From an uncultured Bacilli bacterium (lineage in GTDB: Bacteria; Bacillota_I; Bacilli_A; RF39; UBA660): a stretch of 7,263 bases of DNA. The notes below the pieces were generated by a model. The model was given only the letters and a program-made list of their open reading frames with translations. It ran no database searches and had not been told where the DNA came from. Below are positions 1 through 5,171 of this stretch, piece by piece. How positions within the stretch are numbered: position 1 is the first letter of the stretch; each line of letters starts with the position of its first letter. A program made the translations under genes and the position numbers. The stretch is taken from contig CAKONT010000047.1 in NCBI GenBank assembly GCA_934097255.1, positions 1-7,263 of the forward strand, read 5' to 3'.

Positions 1-335
1 ATTTCTACTAATTTTTTTCCATATCCATATCCTTTATAACCAATAATTATATATAAAGCATAAATTTCACCACATTTATTGTATGATGTATCATTCGCTG
101 ATCCAACTTTAATAAAACCTACAACTTTTTCATCTACTTCTAAAACAAATTGATGATTATCTTTTTTATCAAATTTATTAAAAGAAAAAGATGCTCTTTG
201 TTTTTCATTTTTATATAAATTATTCAAAAATTCATCTGGTACAATTCCTTTATATGTTTCATTCCATGCAACAGTTACAATATGGGCAATATCTTTACAA
301 TCTTTTTTTTCTTTTCTTCTTATAATATCCTTCAT
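1..335 (-). CDS. GNAT-family N-acetyltransferase (partial, C-terminus off the left edge)
   Basis: The first 111 residues of a Gcn5-related N-acetyltransferase, which transfers an acetyl group from acetyl-CoA to an amine; the substrate cannot be told. Seen directly: an uninterrupted frame from an ATG at 335 to the window edge. It has the usual GNAT N-terminal helix region (about residues 16-37, with AWNETYKGIVPDEFL), a beta-strand pair around residues 63-78 (FVLEVDEKVVGFIKVG), and the core motif A strand (EIYALYI, about 90-96) followed by the acetyl-CoA loop K-G-Y-G-Y-G at 101-106, matching the family's Q/R-x-x-G-x-G/A with Lys in first position. GGAG at 347-350 lies 11 nt before the start. 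About 40-50 residues are presumably missing. A 122-nt gap separates it from the deoxyribosyltransferase-like gene upstream, so co-transcription is uncertain. Confidence 0.85.
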   Translation of the reverse strand, partial: MKDIIRRKEKKDCKDIAHIVTVAWNETYKGIVPDEFLNNLYKNEKQRASFSFNKFDKKDNHQFVLEVDEKVVGFIKVGSANDTSYNKCGEIYALYIIIGYKGYGYGKKLVE

Positions 336-392
336 ATAACTATTTACTCCATAATTTTTTTTGACTTTCCTTATTTATATTTTTTTAAATCA

Positions 393-425
393 AATATAGA
401 TATATAAATCACTATCATCTATATT
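393..425. repeat. 9-bp perfect inverted repeat upstream of the GNAT gene
   Basis: Arms AATATAGAT (393-401) and ATCTATATT (417-425) are exact reverse complements separated by 15 nt. It lies in the 122-nt gap between the deoxyribosyltransferase-like gene and the GNAT gene. No run of T follows on the minus strand, so it does not look like a terminator. In sequence this AT-rich the match may be chance. I see no convincing promoter in this gap. Confidence 0.3.
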
Positions 426-457
426 AGTAATATTTACTTCTAACTAAAAGCTACATC

Positions 458-892
458 TTATTTTTTATATTCTTTTAAAAATTCTTCTAATTCCTTCTCA
501 TCTAAAAATATTTTTTCAAAAATATTGTATAACGTATCAGTTTTCTCATATTCCCCAACTGCAAAACATTTCTTACCTAACCCATAAGCAATTCCAGACT
601 CTATATGTGCAGCTTTTCCAGCAGGTAAAACAAGTAATAAATTATTTGATTTTCTTTCCTTATCTAAATCATTGTTAAATAAATTTAAAACAATATCACT
701 TTTTAAATCTAATGATTCAAATTCTTTTTGCTTTTCTTCTGGAGTTTGATTTTTATTTCCATATCCCCAATCTTCTTCTGTTTTTAAAAAACAGTAATAT
801 GATATATTATATTTATCAAATAAATTACATATTTTTAATATATTTTCTTTATTTCTAAAGCTACCTGCTATAAAAAATTCATACTTTTCCAT
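458..892 (-). CDS. Nucleoside 2-deoxyribosyltransferase-like protein
   Basis: A 144-residue protein of the nucleoside 2-deoxyribosyltransferase superfamily, whose characterised members exchange or hydrolyse the N-glycosidic bond of (deoxy)nucleosides or nucleotides in the cytoplasm. Seen: an N-terminal Rossmann-like strand FFIAGSFRNKEN (residues 6-17), and the signature LPAGKAAHIESGIAYGLGKK (89-108) in which Glu98 occupies the position of the family's catalytic glutamate. The middle region (DWGYGNKNQTPEEKQKEF) is not the well-known Lactobacillus enzyme sequence, so the substrate is open. An in-frame ATG lies 15 nt further upstream (907). I chose ATG 892 because a strong AAGGAG (899-904) sits inside those extra codons with a 6-nt spacer. 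It lies 26 nt downstream of the prolyl-tRNA editing gene and is probably its operon partner. Confidence 0.75.
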   Translation of the reverse strand: MEKYEFFIAGSFRNKENILKICNLFDKYNISYYCFLKTEEDWGYGNKNQTPEEKQKEFESLDLKSDIVLNLFNNDLDKERKSNNLLLVLPAGKAAHIESGIAYGLGKKCFAVGEYEKTDTLYNIFEKIFLDEKELEEFLKEYKK

Positions 893-898
893 ATTATT

Positions 899-904
899 CT
901 CCTT
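899..904 (-). promoter_or_regulatory. Shine-Dalgarno site fixing the start of the deoxyribosyltransferase-like gene
   Basis: AAGGAG read on the minus strand, 6 nt before the ATG at 892. It overlaps the codons of the longer possible reading frame that begins at 907, which makes the shorter start the credible one. Confidence 0.8.
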
Positions 905-918
905 CATAAAAATCTATT

Positions 919-1407
919 TTATAATTTTATCACATTAACATCATTTCCATGTTCTTTTATAATATCTATTAAATCTTTAACTTTTAACCAAATAGTTGCC
1001 GTATTATCGTTTGGATGAACTCCAATTATTTGTTTATCTTTAAGAAAATCTTCATCCAAATAAAAGATTACTTTTAAATTTTTATCATTTAATAATCCTA
1101 ATGGAGTTACTGAACCAGCACTTAGTCCCATAATATCCATCAAATCTTCTTCTTTAGTAAAACTTAAACGCCTTGTATTATTTTTGGTTTTAAACTCTTT
1201 TAAATTAACCCTTTTTTCTCCTTTAACAGTTATAAGATAATAATTTTTTTTCTTATCATCACAAATGAATAAATTTTTTGCATCACATTCTTTATATGGA
1301 AGATCTATTTTTTCTAATTCTTCCATATTAAAAACTGCTTTATGTTCTGTTATTTCATACCATATATTTTTATTTTTAATAAATTCGTATATTTCTTTTT
1401 TATTCAT
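919..1407 (-). CDS. Prolyl-tRNA editing deacylase, ProX/PrdX (YbaK/INS) family
   Basis: A 162-residue, free-standing trans-editing protein. Family knowledge: ProX/PrdX (ProXp-ala) proteins hydrolyse Ala-tRNA(Pro) made in error by prolyl-tRNA synthetase, preventing alanine insertion at proline codons. Seen: AKNLFICD (43-50) with Lys44 in the place of the conserved YbaK/INS lysine; the G-x-x-x-P substrate loop as G98-S-V-T-P102, followed by LGLLND; and the typical C-terminal block GVHPNDNTATIWL (129-141). Length fits the family (about 160-170). The ATG at 1407 is preceded by GGAAGG at 1420-1425 with a rather long 12-nt spacer. It lies 59 nt after the HAD gene and 26 nt before the deoxyribosyltransferase-like gene, with no terminator visible in either gap, so a three-gene transcript is likely. 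The exact amino acid/tRNA specificity is inferred from family. Confidence 0.88.
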   Translation of the reverse strand: MNKKEIYEFIKNKNIWYEITEHKAVFNMEELEKIDLPYKECDAKNLFICDDKKKNYYLITVKGEKRVNLKEFKTKNNTRRLSFTKEEDLMDIMGLSAGSVTPLGLLNDKNLKVIFYLDEDFLKDKQIIGVHPNDNTATIWLKVKDLIDIIKEHGNDVNVIKL

Positions 1408-1466
1408 ATCTTAATTTAACCTTCCAAATACTAATTATTTAGCTAAGATAAAAGCTTAAAACATTT

Positions 1467-2039
1467 CTATATATTATTTTTTATATCATCTATTGTTTTA
1501 AATACAAAACTACTTATTCCACAATTAATAGCGGCTTTAACATTTTTTTCTTTATCATCAAAAAATATTGTTTCTTCTTTTTTTAAGTTAAACTTTTTTA
1601 TAATTAATTCATATATTTTTAAATCAGGTTTTACAACATGTTCCATATAAGAATATACCCCTCCTAAAAATATATCATCTATTTTTATCGTTTCATTAAC
1701 ATATTCAAAACTTTCCCTTGTTATATTAGTTAACAAATATAAATTAAATTCTTTTTCTTTTAAAGATTTAATATATTGATAATTTTCGATAATTAAAGGA
1801 TAACTTTTTGGTAAATTATTCTTTTGTAATATATATTTTATATCATCAAATTCTTTATAATTTGACATCGTATAAATATACTCATCTATTGTTTTATTTC
1901 CTAATAAACAGTCTTTAAATCCCTTACCATACGCTAATTTATAAATAATATCACAATTTTTATTTAATAATTTTTCAATATTTTTCTTACTATCATCAAA
2001 TAAAATTCCCCCTACATCAAAAATAATATTTTTTATCAT
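1467..2039 (-). CDS. HAD-superfamily hydrolase (YihX-like subclass IA)
   Basis: A 190-residue haloacid dehalogenase-type hydrolase, probably a cytoplasmic phosphatase acting on a small phosphorylated metabolite. Motifs seen in order: motif I IIFDVGGILF with nucleophile Asp8; a helical cap at about residues 18-90; motif II LLTN with Thr104; motif III Lys137 in VKPD; motif IV FFDD with Asp161/Asp162. The second motif I aspartate (D-x-D) is Gly10 here. This is known in the YihX-like FDxGG/FDxGN group and does not by itself mean inactivity. AAGGAG (2049-2054) lies 9 nt before the ATG. The gene begins just after the thrS terminator hairpin and probably leads the unit HAD - ProX - deoxyribosyltransferase-like. 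Substrate is unknown. Confidence 0.85.
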   Translation of the reverse strand: MIKNIIFDVGGILFDDSKKNIEKLLNKNCDIIYKLAYGKGFKDCLLGNKTIDEYIYTMSNYKEFDDIKYILQKNNLPKSYPLIIENYQYIKSLKEKEFNLYLLTNITRESFEYVNETIKIDDIFLGGVYSYMEHVVKPDLKIYELIIKKFNLKKEETIFFDDKEKNVKAAINCGISSFVFKTIDDIKNNI

Positions 2040-2066
2040 TTTTAAATTCTCCTTATTTTGTAAGCT

Positions 2067-2101
2067 TTATATTTAAAGTAAAGATAGTTCAAGTTAAGCT
2101 T
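2067..2101 (-). promoter_or_regulatory. Possible weak promoter for the HAD-led unit
   Basis: On the minus strand TTGAAC (starting at 2101) is followed after 15 nt by a TATAAA-like box near 2075-2080 relative spacing, within the downstream arm and tail of the thrS terminator hairpin. The spacer is shorter than the preferred 17 nt, so this is only a candidate; readthrough from thrS could serve instead. Confidence 0.2.
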
Positions 2102-2112
2102 GAACTATCTTT
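2080..2112 (-). terminator. Terminator hairpin at the end of thrS
   Basis: A 14-bp perfect stem, AAAGATAGTTCAAG (2080-2093 on the plus strand) against CTTGAACTATCTTT (2099-2112), with a 5-nt loop. On the minus strand the stem ends in ATCTTT and is followed by ACTTTAAAT, a mediocre U-tract. The thrS stop codon (2105-2107) lies within the first arm. Read on the plus strand it is followed by CTTTATTTTT, so it could also stop antisense transcription. Confidence 0.7.
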
Positions 2113-3862
2113 CTTTATTTTTAATAGTGTATTTTAACATGCCAATAAAATCGTCAATGCTAACTTCAACTTTTTTATCATCGCCATGTTTTCTATAAGT
2201 AACTGATTTATTTTCCATTTCTTTATCACCGATTACTAAAGTAAATGGAATCTTTTTTGTCTGAGATTCGCGCATTTTATAACCTAATTTTTCATCACGA
2301 CTATCAAGCGTTACTCTAAAATTTTCTTCTTCTAAAATATTTTCTATTTCTTTAGCATAGTTTAAGTGAATTTCGTTATTAACAGGTATTATATTAACTT
2401 GTATCGGTGCTAAAAATAATGGTAAATTACCTTTTGTTTCTTCTAAAATAAAGGCAGTAAAGCGATCAAAAGTACCAAAAATAGCTCTATGAATGACAAC
2501 TGGAACTTGTTTTTCTCCTTTTTGATCTATATATGATAAATCAAATCTTTGTGGCAATAGAAAATCTAATTGACAAGTTGATAACGTAACTTCAGGTCCT
2601 ACGGCAGGTTTTACTTCAACGTCAAGTTTTGGTCCATAAAAAGCTGCTTCTCCTTCTTTTTCTTCATAACAAACACCCATATCGTTTAATACCTTACGAA
2701 GTTCATTTTCAGCCTCATTCCACATATCGTCATCTGGAAAATATTTTAAAGTATCGTTTTTATCGCGAAGAGATAATCTAAATTTATAGTTTGTTATTCC
2801 AAAATCATGATAAACATCTAATATTAGATTGACTACTTTTTTAAATTCTTCACCAATTTGATCTTTTCTAACAAATAAATGAGCATCGTTTTGACACATA
2901 CATCTAACTCTTTCAAGACCCTTTACTGCACCGGATGCTTCATATCTAAAATCTGTTGCAAATTCTCCTATTCTAATTGGTAAATCACGATAAGAATGTA
3001 ATGAATTTTTATAAATTAGCATGTGATGTGGACAATTCATAGGACGAAGAACAAATTCTTCCTCATCGACGTGCATTATTGGAAACATATTTTCTTTGTA
3101 ATGATCAAAATGACCAGAAGTTTTATATAAATCAACTGTTCCAACACATGGAGTATAAACATGTTTATAACCTAGCTTTCTTTCTTTTTCATAAATATAA
3201 TTTTCAAGTTCTTTTCTTATTATAGCACCGTTTGGAAGCCATAATGGCATGCCTTTTCCAACCAAATCATTTGACATAAATATTTCCAAATCTTTTCCTA
3301 TTTTTCTATGATCTCTTTCTTTTTGTTCTTCTAATAATTCTAAATGTTTATTTAAGTCTTCTTCTTTTCTAAAACAAATACCATATATTCTTTGAAGCAT
3401 TTTATTTTTAGAATCACCTTTCCAATATGCGCCACTTACTTTTAACAATTTGAAATATTTAATTTCTTTAACACTATCTAAATGTGGTCCACGACAAAGA
3501 TCTGTAAAGTCCCCTTGTTGATAACAACTAATAGCAGTGTCTTTTTCATCCATATTATTTATTAAATCAATTTTATATGGATCATCTTTAAACATTTCTA
3601 AAGCTTCTTCTTTTGTTAATTCATGTCTAACAATTCTTTTACCATCTTTAGCAATTTTTTTCATTTCTTTTTCAATTTTTAAAAGATCTTCTTCTTTTAT
3701 TACTTCATCTCCTAAATCGATATCATAATAAAAACCTTCACTTATAACTGGACCAACCCAAAACTTTGCATCTTTATACAAATGTTTTACTGCTTGTGCC
3801 AATAAATGAGCACAACTGTGATTTAAGATGTTTAAATCATTATCTTCTTTAACATTTATCAT
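2105..3862 (-). CDS. thrS: Threonyl-tRNA synthetase lacking the N-terminal TGS domain
   Basis: Charges tRNA(Thr) with threonine using ATP, in the cytoplasm. Domains seen in its 585 residues: editing domain (about 10-180) with H15-x-x-x-H19 and C123-R-G-P-H127, the residues that clear mischarged Ser-tRNA(Thr); class II catalytic core (about 190-478) with motif 1 near WLPNGAIIRKELE (208-220), motif 2 FRYEASG...RVRCMCQNDAH (305-328) and motif 3 from HRAIFGTFDRF (458-468). The zinc ligands fit Cys277, His328 and His458. The anticodon-binding domain is 483-585 (LAPIQVNIIPV onward). The roughly 60-residue TGS domain of the usual ~640-residue bacterial enzyme is absent. This is not a mis-set start, because the ATG has AGGAGG (3870-3875) 7 nt upstream and the T-box attenuator lies directly before that. 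Expression should rise when uncharged tRNA(Thr) accumulates. Confidence 0.97.
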   Translation of the reverse strand: MINVKEDNDLNILNHSCAHLLAQAVKHLYKDAKFWVGPVISEGFYYDIDLGDEVIKEEDLLKIEKEMKKIAKDGKRIVRHELTKEEALEMFKDDPYKIDLINNMDEKDTAISCYQQGDFTDLCRGPHLDSVKEIKYFKLLKVSGAYWKGDSKNKMLQRIYGICFRKEEDLNKHLELLEEQKERDHRKIGKDLEIFMSNDLVGKGMPLWLPNGAIIRKELENYIYEKERKLGYKHVYTPCVGTVDLYKTSGHFDHYKENMFPIMHVDEEEFVLRPMNCPHHMLIYKNSLHSYRDLPIRIGEFATDFRYEASGAVKGLERVRCMCQNDAHLFVRKDQIGEEFKKVVNLILDVYHDFGITNYKFRLSLRDKNDTLKYFPDDDMWNEAENELRKVLNDMGVCYEEKEGEAAFYGPKLDVEVKPAVGPEVTLSTCQLDFLLPQRFDLSYIDQKGEKQVPVVIHRAIFGTFDRFTAFILEETKGNLPLFLAPIQVNIIPVNNEIHLNYAKEIENILEEENFRVTLDSRDEKLGYKMRESQTKKIPFTLVIGDKEMENKSVTYRKHGDDKKVEVSIDDFIGMLKYTIKNKER

Positions 3863-3899
3863 AAATATTCCTCCTAAATTTTATTGTGACGAAAAAGTG

Positions 3900-3955
3900 A
3901 AAAAAGAATGGCTAAAGACGCCCAATTATTTATACTTTAGGGCTGTACCATTCTT
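3900..3955 (-). terminator. Attenuator of the thrS T-box leader
   Basis: On the minus strand AAGAATGG (3948-3955) pairs with CCATTCTT (3904-3911), and CTAAAG (3935-3940) with CTTTAG (3912-3917). This gives a 14-bp stem whose only interruption is a 7-nt bulge (UACAGCC) on the 5' side. A T-run follows (3900-3905). The 5' arm contains the T-box UGGU, so this structure excludes the antiterminator, in which GCCC (3940-3943) would pair with GGGC (3920-3923). Confidence 0.8.
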
Positions 3956-4114
3956 CTTTGTTCTTTTTTTTGATAACGGAAAAAACCATTCCGGAAGTCT
4001 ATTTCTAGTTCTGTTAAAAGGTAGTAACTATTAACATTATTAATTAGTTTTCACCATACACTAACTCTCTACATAACAATATTTAAAAGTCTTGTCCTTT
4101 TTCATCACATTTAT
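3900..4114 (-). promoter_or_regulatory. T-box riboswitch, threonine-specific, controlling thrS
   Basis: A tRNA-sensing leader of about 215 nt. Stem I: GATGAAAAAGGACAAG at its base, an AGAGAG element (4065-4070), and the conserved GGTGAAA (about 4050-4055). The upper helix is AATATTGTTA/TAATAATGTT, 10 bp with G-U pairs. The specifier loop carries ACU (4023-4025) followed by A, closed by AAAAGG pairing with CCTTTT; ACU is a threonine codon, matching the downstream gene. A stem III-like hairpin CGGAA/TTCCG follows. The T-box itself is AGAATGGTACAGCC (3941-3954 region), a divergent match to AGGGUGGNACCGCG. Its UGGU would pair with an ACCA tRNA end. Family knowledge: uncharged tRNA(Thr) stabilises the antiterminator and allows thrS transcription. 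Another Thr codon, ACC (4020-4022), is adjacent, so the exact specifier register is an inference. Confidence 0.87.
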
Positions 4115-4120
4115 AAACAT

Positions 4121-4149
4121 ATAATATCATTAATTATTATAAAAAGCAA
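4121..4149 (-). promoter_or_regulatory. Promoter of the thrS T-box transcript
   Basis: On the minus strand: -35 TTGCTT (4144-4149), a 17-nt spacer, -10 TATTAT (4121-4126). Transcription would start near 4114, just before the base of T-box stem I. The -35 box begins one nucleotide after the stop codon of the thioredoxin-like gene, so the two genes are packed without a terminator between them. Confidence 0.7.
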
Positions 4150-4150
4150 C

Positions 4151-4756
4151 TTATTTATTACAATCTGTACACATACTATCCATAACTGATGAAATCATAT
4201 CCTTTATTTTTAGCTGTAATTTTTCTAATTTGTCATCAGTCCAATAAGAATCAGGTGTTATATCTTCTTTAATCATTGAAGTTTCATTATCATGTTCTAT
4301 AATTGTTCCCCCACTTACTGCTATTATTTCAGGAACAAATATTTTTTTATTTCCTTCTTCGTCGTATGGCAAAATATTTTGAAGAATTTCTACAACTTCT
4401 TGATAGAATTTTGTATTTTCTTTCCTATCGTTTAAAATATTATAATAATATATTTTTTCTAATCCTTCTTCCATCGCAACTTCATTTAAAATTTTAACGT
4501 ATGCTTGACACCATGGACACTCTGGAAAACCAAAATAAACAATACCTGTTCCATTTTTTAAAATACTAAGTATTTCTTCTTTATTTCGATAAACAAAAAC
4601 ATTATCACTCGAAACAGTAGTGTATTCCTTACTAAATTTTACAGAATCTAAATTATTTTTTCTATCATTATTTATTTTTAAAATTATTATTAACACTAAA
4701 ATAGCAACAATAGCTATAATACCTAATATAATTAATATTTTCTTTTTATCCTTCAT
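4151..4756 (-). CDS. Membrane-anchored thioredoxin-like protein with CPWC active site and C-terminal CxxC
   Basis: A 201-residue thiol-disulfide protein facing outside the membrane. Seen: short basic N-terminus (MKDKKK), hydrophobic anchor at about residues 7-27, then a thioredoxin-fold domain. The active site is FGFPECPWCQ with Cys80-Pro-Trp-Cys83, and the cis-proline loop is FVPEII with Pro142. There is an insertion-like segment between them (about 105-137). A second pair, Cys196-x-x-Cys199, lies four residues from the C-terminus. There is no lipobox cysteine, so anchoring is by the uncleaved helix. Family knowledge: such proteins reduce, oxidise or shuffle extracytoplasmic disulfides; which of these this one does cannot be read here. 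AGGAGG (4764-4769) is 7 nt before the ATG. Upstream is the spoVS terminator, and no strong own promoter is visible. Confidence 0.85.
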   Translation of the reverse strand: MKDKKKILIILGIIAIVAILVLIIILKINNDRKNNLDSVKFSKEYTTVSSDNVFVYRNKEEILSILKNGTGIVYFGFPECPWCQAYVKILNEVAMEEGLEKIYYYNILNDRKENTKFYQEVVEILQNILPYDEEGNKKIFVPEIIAVSGGTIIEHDNETSMIKEDITPDSYWTDDKLEKLQLKIKDMISSVMDSMCTDCNK

Positions 4757-4794
4757 AAATTTACCTCCTAATTAATTTTAGCATAAAAAAGGAT

Positions 4795-4822
4795 AAAAAA
4801 AAAGAAGCTATTACTTAGCTTC
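4795..4822 (-). terminator. Intrinsic terminator of spoVS
   Basis: On the minus strand GAAGCTA (4816-4822) pairs with TAGCTTC (4804-4810) around a 5-nt loop, followed by nine T (4795-4803). The spoVS stop codon (4811-4813) sits in the loop and its last coding triplets form the first arm. Confidence 0.92.
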
Positions 4823-5071
4823 AACAATTAATTTAATAGCAGTTCTTTCTTCCCCTTCTATGGAAATATCAGCAAAAGCAGGAATACATACCAAGTTTTT
4901 ACCAGATGGTGCAACAAATCCTCGTGCTATTGCAATTGCTTTAATTGCTTGATTTAAAGCTCCTGCTCCTATTGCTTGTATTTCAACAATACCTTTTTCA
5001 CGAAAAACATTAGTAAGTGCTCCCGCTACTGAATTGGGATTTGATTTTGACGAAACTTTAAGTGTTTCCAT
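4811..5071 (-). CDS. spoVS: Stage V sporulation protein S (SpoVS)
   Basis: An 86-residue small conserved protein of the SpoVS family, Alba-like in fold. In Bacillus subtilis it is needed for normal coat assembly and progress through stage V of sporulation, but it also occurs in non-sporulating bacteria. Seen: METLKVSSKSNPNSVAGAL at the N-terminus, AEIQAIGAGALNQA-type core here as VEIQAIGAGALNQAIKAIAI, then ARGFVAPSG and CIPAFADISIEGEERTAIKL near the C-terminus. It is nearly full family consensus over its whole length. An ATG four codons upstream (5083) overlaps the ribosome site; the chosen ATG at 5071 gives the canonical 86-residue protein starting METLKVS. A -10 TATAAT (5103-5108) and a dyad over the ribosome site precede it, and a terminator overlaps its stop. 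Presence of this gene alone does not prove sporulation. Confidence 0.96.
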   Translation of the reverse strand: METLKVSSKSNPNSVAGALTNVFREKGIVEIQAIGAGALNQAIKAIAIARGFVAPSGKNLVCIPAFADISIEGEERTAIKLIVEAK

Positions 5072-5082
5072 ATATTCTATCA

Positions 5083-5090
5083 TCCTTTCT
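5083..5090 (-). promoter_or_regulatory. Shine-Dalgarno site of spoVS
   Basis: AGAAAGGA on the minus strand, 11 nt before ATG 5071. It directly overlaps the earlier ATG at 5083, which therefore cannot be served by it; this supports the METLK start. Most of the site lies within one arm of the inverted repeat at 5085-5117. Confidence 0.65.
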
Positions 5091-5117
5091 TAATACATTT
5101 AAATTATATTAAGAAAG
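5085..5117. repeat. 11-bp perfect inverted repeat spanning the spoVS -10 box and Shine-Dalgarno
   Basis: CTTTCTTAATA (5085-5095) and TATTAAGAAAG (5107-5117) are exact reverse complements with an 11-nt spacer; a U-G pair would extend the RNA stem to 12. On the minus strand the second arm contains AGAAAG of the ribosome site and the first arm abuts the -10 TATAAT. It could be an RNA hairpin hiding the ribosome site in readthrough transcripts, or a DNA operator. Confidence 0.6.
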
Positions 5118-5130
5118 ACTAAAAAAAGAA
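5103..5130 (-). promoter_or_regulatory. Probable spoVS promoter
   Basis: A perfect -10 TATAAT (5103-5108) with a poor -35, TTCTTT (5125-5130), at a 16-nt spacing. The expected start near 5096 falls in the spacer of the inverted repeat, so this transcript would lack the first arm. No sigma-H-like pattern is obvious. Confidence 0.45.
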
Positions 5131-5140
5131 CCTAAATATA

Positions 5141-5171
5141 AAAAAAACAAAATAGTTATAACTATCTTGTT
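5141..5171 (-). terminator. Terminator of the surface-protein gene
   Basis: On the minus strand AACAAGATAGT (from 5171) pairs with ACTATTTTGTT (to 5146), an 11-bp stem with one G-U pair and a TATA loop, followed by a run of T (5141-5147). It begins immediately after the TAA stop at 5172-5174. Confidence 0.85.

Noticed and set aside
893..907. Five extra N-terminal codons (MKENN) of the deoxyribosyltransferase-like gene
   Set aside because: They consist largely of the AAGGAG ribosome site serving the ATG at 892.
1408..1466. Search for a terminator or promoter between the HAD and prolyl-tRNA editing genes
   Set aside because: Only a short palindrome (TTAGCTAA) is present with no T-run or paired promoter boxes, so the genes are treated as one unit.
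1467..2039. HAD protein as an inactive pseudoenzyme because motif I lacks the second Asp
   Set aside because: Gly or Asn at that position is normal in the YihX-like group, which includes active phosphatases; the other catalytic residues are all present.
3537..3728. 63-codon plus-strand open frame
   Set aside because: Lies wholly antisense to the editing domain of thrS, which is unambiguously coding; no ribosome site and low-complexity Ser/Phe/Ile composition typical of a shadow frame.
3828..4034. 68-codon plus-strand open frame
   Set aside because: Antisense to the start of thrS and to the T-box leader, whose structure explains the sequence.
4303..4497. 64-codon plus-strand open frame
   Set aside because: Antisense to the thioredoxin-like gene, hydrophobic shadow composition, no ribosome site.
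4775..4783. Extended -10-like TGCTAAAAT before the thioredoxin-like gene
   Set aside because: Transcription would start about at the Shine-Dalgarno site (4764-4769), leaving almost no leader, and no -35 is visible; more likely AT-rich chance.
5072..5083. Four extra N-terminal codons (MIEY) of spoVS
   Set aside because: The upstream ATG abuts and overlaps its own putative ribosome site with no spacer, and the family protein starts METLKVS with 86 residues.
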